From contig CAYUSP010000002.1 of NCBI GenBank assembly GCA_964447405.1, positions 248,001 through 312,000 on the forward strand: DNA of 64,000 bases. Reading direction: 5' to 3'. Within the stretch, counting starts at the first letter, position 1. Each line of letters begins with the position of its first letter. This document shows, in pieces, positions 60,387 to 64,000 of the stretch. A program made the position numbers and the translations under genes. The notes under the pieces were generated by a model, which did no database searches, was not told the DNA's origin, and saw only the letters and a program-made list of their open reading frames with translations. The DNA is from JALNZF01 sp964447405. GTDB taxonomy: Bacteria > Nitrospirota > UBA9217.

Positions 60387-60650
60387 TTATACCTTGCTGT
60401 CCAGCTTGTAAATAAACGCGAGGAGTTCGGCAACGGCCTTGTACAGGTCGGGCGGGATTTCTTCGTAGAGGTTCAACGTCGAAAGTATCTCAACCATATT
60501 CCGGTCCTCGCGGATCGGAATACCGCGCTCCCGCGCAAGGGCGAGGATCTTTTCCGCGATAAGCCCCCTGCCCTTGGCAACGACTTGAGGTGCGCTGTCT
60601 GCTCCCTGGCGATACTTCAATGCCGCCACTTTATTCTGCTGGTCCATCAT
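60387..60650 (-). CDS. FlhB cytoplasmic-domain-like protein, copy A
   Basis: 87 residues, close to copy B: ALKYRQGADSAPQVVAKGRGLIAEKILALARERGIPI and EIPPDLYKAVAELLAFIYKL (in blocks). It also lacks the NPTH motif and membrane region. Its start overlaps the end of FliK-like copy A by 4 bases, a strong sign that the two act as a pair. Confidence 0.85.
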   Translation of the reverse strand: MMDQQNKVAALKYRQGADSAPQVVAKGRGLIAEKILALARERGIPIREDRNMVEILSTLNLYEEIPPDLYKAVAELLAFIYKLDSKV

Positions 60651-61732
60651 ACTCTGAGATCCAGGCCGCCGGCACGGGAGGGAGTAAAATCCACCTTACC
60701 CGATCGTTGAACAGTGAAATTCCCCAGCTTCAGACCAGCGGTTTCGAACTGTTCTCTGAGCAGCTCCACATGACCCTGCATCTGCGAGGCAAATTGCTCA
60801 TCATCGGCATGCATGGTGATGTGAATCAATCCGGACTGGAGCAGCGCTGTAGCGCTGATCCTGCCGGCGCGCTCGAGGTCGAGGTTCACGGTGCAGGAGT
60901 AAGCCTGCTCGCCATCCCTGTCCTGTTCTGATTCCCGGAAAACCAGGTCACCCTCCCTCAGATTTTGCCAGACAAACGGGAGAAATACTTGAAGCGTATC
61001 GCTGAGCCGCGACTGGAGCTGGAGCACTTCAATGTTCTTAAGCAGGTTGTCCGCAACAGCAGCAATTGAATCCGTCTTCACCCCGCTCTTGAGCAGCGTA
61101 TCCGCGACAGCTGCTTTGCCCATGGAATCCCGGAGTGCCATGAGCGCGGCCTTGAGATCGTTCTTTATAGCTTCCCCCAGTTTTGCATCGGTCAACAGGA
61201 CGCCCTGTCCTTCCTGGAGCGCCAGCAGCCGGAGCTTGGTTTCAAGAAAGACCCCCGATCCTTGCACCGCGTCCTTCAAAGTGCTGCCGGAGAGCCCCGC
61301 AAGCGAGGGCAGCACTTTTTCAAGTATCTGCAATTCGGGCAGCAGCGTCTTGAGGTCAGCGGGCATGTTCCTGATGAATGCGCTCAGCACCTTGAGGTCT
61401 TCCGCCGCAGGCTTCGCACCCTTTAGGCTGGCAAGGGCGGACAGGATCGTGCTCTTGAGAGAAGCCACATCATTCCCTTCAGGAGGGAGAAGCCGGAGTC
61501 TCAGTTCGTCCCCCTTCCCCTCGACGATCAACGTGATGGTCTCCCCTTCTCTCAGAGGAACATTCGTCCGGGCATCCAGGATGTTTCCTTTCATCCTGAT
61601 GGCAATGGCGGTATCCGTGACGGTCATGACCTGGGCCTGCACAATATCGCCCACTTGAAGCGCAAGAGCGTTTTTAGGGCTGACAGCAACGTTAACATCC
61701 TGGCCAGGATGTGATATGGCGGGTAATTGCAT
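60647..61732 (-). CDS. FliK-like hook-length control protein, copy A
   Basis: 361 residues from ATG at 61732 (TGGAG upstream). N-terminal beta region (LQVGDIVQAQVMTVTDTAIAIRM), helical middle, and FliK C-terminal domain with AYSCTVNLDLERAGRISATALLQSGLIHITMHADDE (in blocks). About the same length and layout as copy B. It follows the TPR gene after 161 bases. Confidence 0.8.
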   Translation of the reverse strand: MQLPAISHPGQDVNVAVSPKNALALQVGDIVQAQVMTVTDTAIAIRMKGNILDARTNVPLREGETITLIVEGKGDELRLRLLPPEGNDVASLKSTILSALASLKGAKPAAEDLKVLSAFIRNMPADLKTLLPELQILEKVLPSLAGLSGSTLKDAVQGSGVFLETKLRLLALQEGQGVLLTDAKLGEAIKNDLKAALMALRDSMGKAAVADTLLKSGVKTDSIAAVADNLLKNIEVLQLQSRLSDTLQVFLPFVWQNLREGDLVFRESEQDRDGEQAYSCTVNLDLERAGRISATALLQSGLIHITMHADDEQFASQMQGHVELLREQFETAGLKLGNFTVQRSGKVDFTPSRAGGLDLRV

Positions 61733-61893
61733 GGTGCTCCAGCAATAGCGCTCACCGTCCCGATGAGCAGGGGAATTCCCATGATACGGGAGAAGCAAAA
61801 GAAGCTGAATTCAGCCGGCAATTCGATTGCGGGATTTAGCAGCATGGGGTTGCGATGCCGGGCGGAATCGCATTCAGCTCTTGAAAAATCCGC

Positions 61894-63090
61894 TCATACG
61901 ACCAGGGAAACGCCGCTGTACTCGTCAGCGGAAAGGTTCATGGCATTGCCGTATGCATCCTGGCCAAAGAACTTGAACATGATATGGGAAGGGTCAAGAG
62001 TAGCGTCTCCTGTTGCGTTCTGCTCAATGCGGAAGGTTACATCGGCGGTCAGCAACTCCGGATTATAGACAATCCCGACTGGTTGAGGGGAGACGACCGC
62101 ATCGGTAGCGGGAATAGGCAGGCCCCAGTTGTACTCGCCCCAGGAATTACCGCTCAATGCGCGGCTGATGCTCCAGTTGAATGGACTGGACACCGATGAC
62201 ACGTCCATCTCCTTGTCGAAGATGAAGTGCACGGTAAAATCCTTGGACGCTCCGGGCGTCGCCAGCGTACTGTTGAGAACTGAGACCTCAGTCCCAGGGC
62301 CGTACGAAGTGACAAAACCATCAGTGTTGTAGGCAAGCCTGATTTTCGGCTGCTGCAGAGGATACAACTGGTCACTCAATTCCGCCTGTAATTCCGGATC
62401 AATCGTTCCGAGAACCGCAACCTGCTCATTGGCCTTGTCCATTTCCTTCATGTCGGCATAGGCCAATCCGAGCTCCACATAGGCATCGCCGAAATCCTTC
62501 TTCCGGCTTATGGCAAGCTTCAATTGATCGACTGCTGCATTGTAATTGCCCATTCGCCGGTAGTTCTGGCCTAGGGCATAAGCAATGTCCGCATCACCGG
62601 GGGTCATTTTGGCGACTGTTTTGAATGCCTGTTCCGCTGCCTGGTATTGGCCGATAGCCATGGCGGCCTGGCCTAGTGAATAAAGGTTTGTCGATGATAA
62701 AGGATTGATCCGGGCCGCCCGTTGATATTCCGCAAAAGCTTCCTGGTCCCGGCTCTGACTATAATAGATATTGCCGAGGTTCAGGTGATAGGCATCATTG
62801 TTTGGATCAAGCTTGATGGCCTGCTTATAGGCTGCGATGGCGTCGGCCGTCTTGTCCTGTTTCAGAAAAGACTGGACCATGAGATTGAATGTCTTCGCGG
62901 TGTTTTGAGAATAGGGCGACATGCCTATCGCTCTCCGAAATTCCTTTACCGCGCCGTCGAAATCGCCCTTTGAATAACGATCAATGCCCCGGCTCAGAGC
63001 GCTGTCTGCCAATGAGTCGTAGTTCGACTTTCGATTTAAGGTGGACGAGAAGAGATAATCTATAATCGTATTCGATCCAATGGCAGCCAC
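61894..63090 (-). CDS. TPR-repeat protein with C-terminal Ig-like domain, flagellar-linked
   Basis: 398 residues, GTG start at 63090 with GAGG upstream. About five TPR units at 28-215 (for example AIAAYKQAIKLDPNNDAYHLNLGNIYY and QAFKTVAKMTPGDADIAYALGQNYRRMG, in blocks). The C-terminal ~140 residues include FTVHFIFDKEMDVSSVSSPFNWSI, an Ig-like pattern. No signal peptide is visible. It heads the FliK/FlhB-like cluster and carries a sigma-28-type promoter. It could be a chaperone or scaffold for export; unproven. Confidence 0.78.
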   Translation of the reverse strand: MAAIGSNTIIDYLFSSTLNRKSNYDSLADSALSRGIDRYSKGDFDGAVKEFRRAIGMSPYSQNTAKTFNLMVQSFLKQDKTADAIAAYKQAIKLDPNNDAYHLNLGNIYYSQSRDQEAFAEYQRAARINPLSSTNLYSLGQAAMAIGQYQAAEQAFKTVAKMTPGDADIAYALGQNYRRMGNYNAAVDQLKLAISRKKDFGDAYVELGLAYADMKEMDKANEQVAVLGTIDPELQAELSDQLYPLQQPKIRLAYNTDGFVTSYGPGTEVSVLNSTLATPGASKDFTVHFIFDKEMDVSSVSSPFNWSISRALSGNSWGEYNWGLPIPATDAVVSPQPVGIVYNPELLTADVTFRIEQNATGDATLDPSHIMFKFFGQDAYGNAMNLSADEYSGVSLVV

Positions 63091-63126
63091 GGCAATACCT
63101 CATACACGCTGGACTATCTAGTACTA

Positions 63127-63153
63127 TTATCGGGCAAACGGCCATAAACTTTA
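63127..63153 (-). promoter_or_regulatory. Sigma-28 (FliA)-type promoter for the TPR-FliK-FlhB-like cluster
   Basis: Minus strand: TAAAGTTT (63146-63153), exactly 11-base spacer, CCCGATAA (63127-63134). The consensus is TAAAGTTT-N11-GCCGATAA, so only one base differs. The expected start is near 63120, about 30 bases before GTG at 63090. Confidence 0.8.
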
Positions 63154-63261
63154 ATATGGCGCATAAACAGGACCTTTCGATAATGTTACGATTTTACCTA
63201 CTCTCTCTAAATCCAGCTCCAAAACACGCCATTAATTTGACAGCCTAGAGACTTTAGATGA

Positions 63262-63275
63262 TTGCCGCATGGCAA
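63262..63275. promoter_or_regulatory. Inverted repeat TTGCC-GCAT-GGCAA upstream of the sigma-54-type site
   Basis: Perfect 5-base arms, centred about 58 bases upstream of the -24 element. A further half-like GGCAAT lies at 63291-63296. Candidate activator site. Confidence 0.4.
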
Positions 63276-63323
63276 CCATATTCATATAGTGGCAATTATT
63301 CAACACGTTAGTAAGACTCAAGG

Positions 63324-63340
63324 TTGGCATTTTTTTTGCA
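63324..63340 (+). promoter_or_regulatory. Sigma-54-type promoter for the GDP-mannose dehydratase-type gene
   Basis: TTGGCATTTTTTTTGCA: GG (63326-63327) and GC (63338-63339) are separated by exactly 10 bases, and TTGGCA / TTGCA are near-perfect. The expected start is near 63351, giving a leader of about 67 bases. Confidence 0.7.
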
Positions 63341-63417
63341 AAATATGTGCTGAACTCATTTAAGCCAATAAGTTGACGAAGACTCCGGCTAACTCGACAT
63401 ATGAATAAAAAGGACCT

Positions 63418-64000
63418 ATGAGAGTATTAATCACTGGCATAACTGGCATGGTTGGCTCCCATCTTGCGGATTTTCTATTGGAAAATACCGACTGGGAGAT
63501 TTACGGCATGTGCCGTTGGCGCAGTCCCCTGGACAATGTAGAGCATCTTGTGGATCAGGCAAATCGCAATGATCGTCTTTATTTCATTGATGGTGACTTG
63601 TGTGATTATGTCTCCCTGGTAAATGCTGTTGGGAAAGCCCGGCCTGATTATGTTTTTCATCTTGCTGCGCAAAGCTATCCGCTGAGCAGTTTTACGTCGC
63701 CCTTGCAGACCCTGGACACGAACATTCTGGGTACGGAGCGATTGCTGGAAGCTCTGCGGCGCTGTCCTGGCATAGACCCCGTCATCCATGTCTGCTCCTC
63801 CTCTGAGGTGTTTGGCAGAGTCCCCCGCGAAAACCTTCCGATCCATGAGGAATGCGCTTTTCATCCCGCATCCCCGTATGCCATATCAAAGACCGGAACT
63901 GACCTGGTAGGCAGGTTCCATGCGGAAGCATACGGCCAGAAGGTGTTGGTGACGCGCATGTTCACCCATACCGGACCGCGGCGAGGGGATGTTTTTGCGG
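63418..64000 (+). CDS. GDP-mannose 4,6-dehydratase-type NAD-dependent sugar epimerase/dehydratase (partial, cut by right edge)
   Basis: 194 residues visible from ATG at 63418 (AAGGAC upstream). NAD-binding ITGITGMVGSHLADFL, VFHLAAQSYP, the catalytic region VCSSSEVFG, YAISKTGTDL (YxxxK) and TRMFTHTGPRRGD. The pattern fits GDP-mannose 4,6-dehydratase or the closely related GDP-4-keto-6-deoxymannose reductase (RMD). It supplies deoxysugars for surface polysaccharide and probably begins a polysaccharide locus beyond the window. Confidence 0.88.
   Translation, partial: MRVLITGITGMVGSHLADFLLENTDWEIYGMCRWRSPLDNVEHLVDQANRNDRLYFIDGDLCDYVSLVNAVGKARPDYVFHLAAQSYPLSSFTSPLQTLDTNILGTERLLEALRRCPGIDPVIHVCSSSEVFGRVPRENLPIHEECAFHPASPYAISKTGTDLVGRFHAEAYGQKVLVTRMFTHTGPRRGDVFA

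Larger units (their letters stand above)
63091..63417. other. Divergent intergenic region, 327 bp
   Basis: It holds a sigma-28-type promoter for the minus-strand TPR gene (63127-63153), an inverted repeat (63262-63275) and a sigma-54-type promoter for the plus-strand dehydratase (63324-63340). AT-rich, with no gene. Confidence 0.7.

Overview
The window reads as a chromosomal segment of a Gram-negative, motile, probably anaerobic or metal/mineral-respiring bacterium. Evidence for this is LolA and outer-membrane lipoproteins, two clusters of multiheme c-type cytochromes with CxxCH and CxxxxCH motifs, a PEP-CTERM protein, LL-diaminopimelate aminotransferase, flagellar FliK/FlhB-like proteins and many c-di-GMP proteins. 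This set is typical of Geobacter-like Desulfobacterota and of Nitrospirota. I cannot separate these two lineages from the sequence alone. Almost all of the window is ordinary, densely packed core genome. No tRNA, rRNA, CRISPR array or intact transposase was seen.

Layout. 1-11600 (mostly minus): a chemotaxis-like signalling operon (DUF4388/GAF, CheY-like, CheA-like cut by the left edge), yajQ, lolA, ftsK, uppP, a membrane diguanylate cyclase, glycogen phosphorylase and an rRNA-type methyltransferase. 12463-18300 (plus): an RDD membrane protein and the rod-shape operon mreB-mreC-mreD-mrdA-rodA. 18397-23816: a radical SAM/DUF2344 protein and RNase G, with an opposing diguanylate cyclase between them. 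23836-26800: a small accessory island with two hicAB modules, an orphan HicB, a decayed RNase G fragment, a PEP-CTERM protein and a pentanucleotide tandem repeat. 26927-32296: a three-gene signalling operon, panC, a ferritin-like protein, a PilZ protein and a periplasmic cyclophilin. 32378-44446 (plus): a long arginine/lysine biosynthesis block (argG, argH, lipoprotein, lysA, dapF, dapA, dapB, DsbC-like, FAH-family, dapL) followed by folK and a deoxynucleoside kinase. 44478-49290: a heptaheme cytochrome divergent from a porin / periplasmic cytochrome / outer-membrane polyheme lipoprotein set that looks like a trans-outer-membrane electron conduit. 49345-53927: two oligopeptide-type ABC permeases, rsmA, a gmhA-type SIS isomerase and a deoxyhypusine-synthase-like protein. 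54290-58697: a tiny membrane protein, an HDOD/GGDEF operon, a ferredoxin-related protein and galE. 58705-63090 (minus): a TPR protein and two tandem copies of a FliK-like + FlhB-C-terminal-like gene pair. 63418-end: the start of a GDP-mannose dehydratase-type gene.

The most notable regulatory pattern is four sites with exact sigma-54 spacing (GG-N10-GC). They precede a diguanylate cyclase, the PEP-CTERM protein, the tiny membrane protein and the nucleotide-sugar dehydratase. This fits a sigma-54-controlled surface/exopolysaccharide/PEP-CTERM programme. The 327-bp gap before the dehydratase also carries, on the other strand, a near-perfect sigma-28 (FliA) promoter for the TPR-FliK-FlhB-like cluster, so a flagellar and an exopolysaccharide-type promoter face away from each other there. 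All promoter calls are pattern reading by eye and untested.
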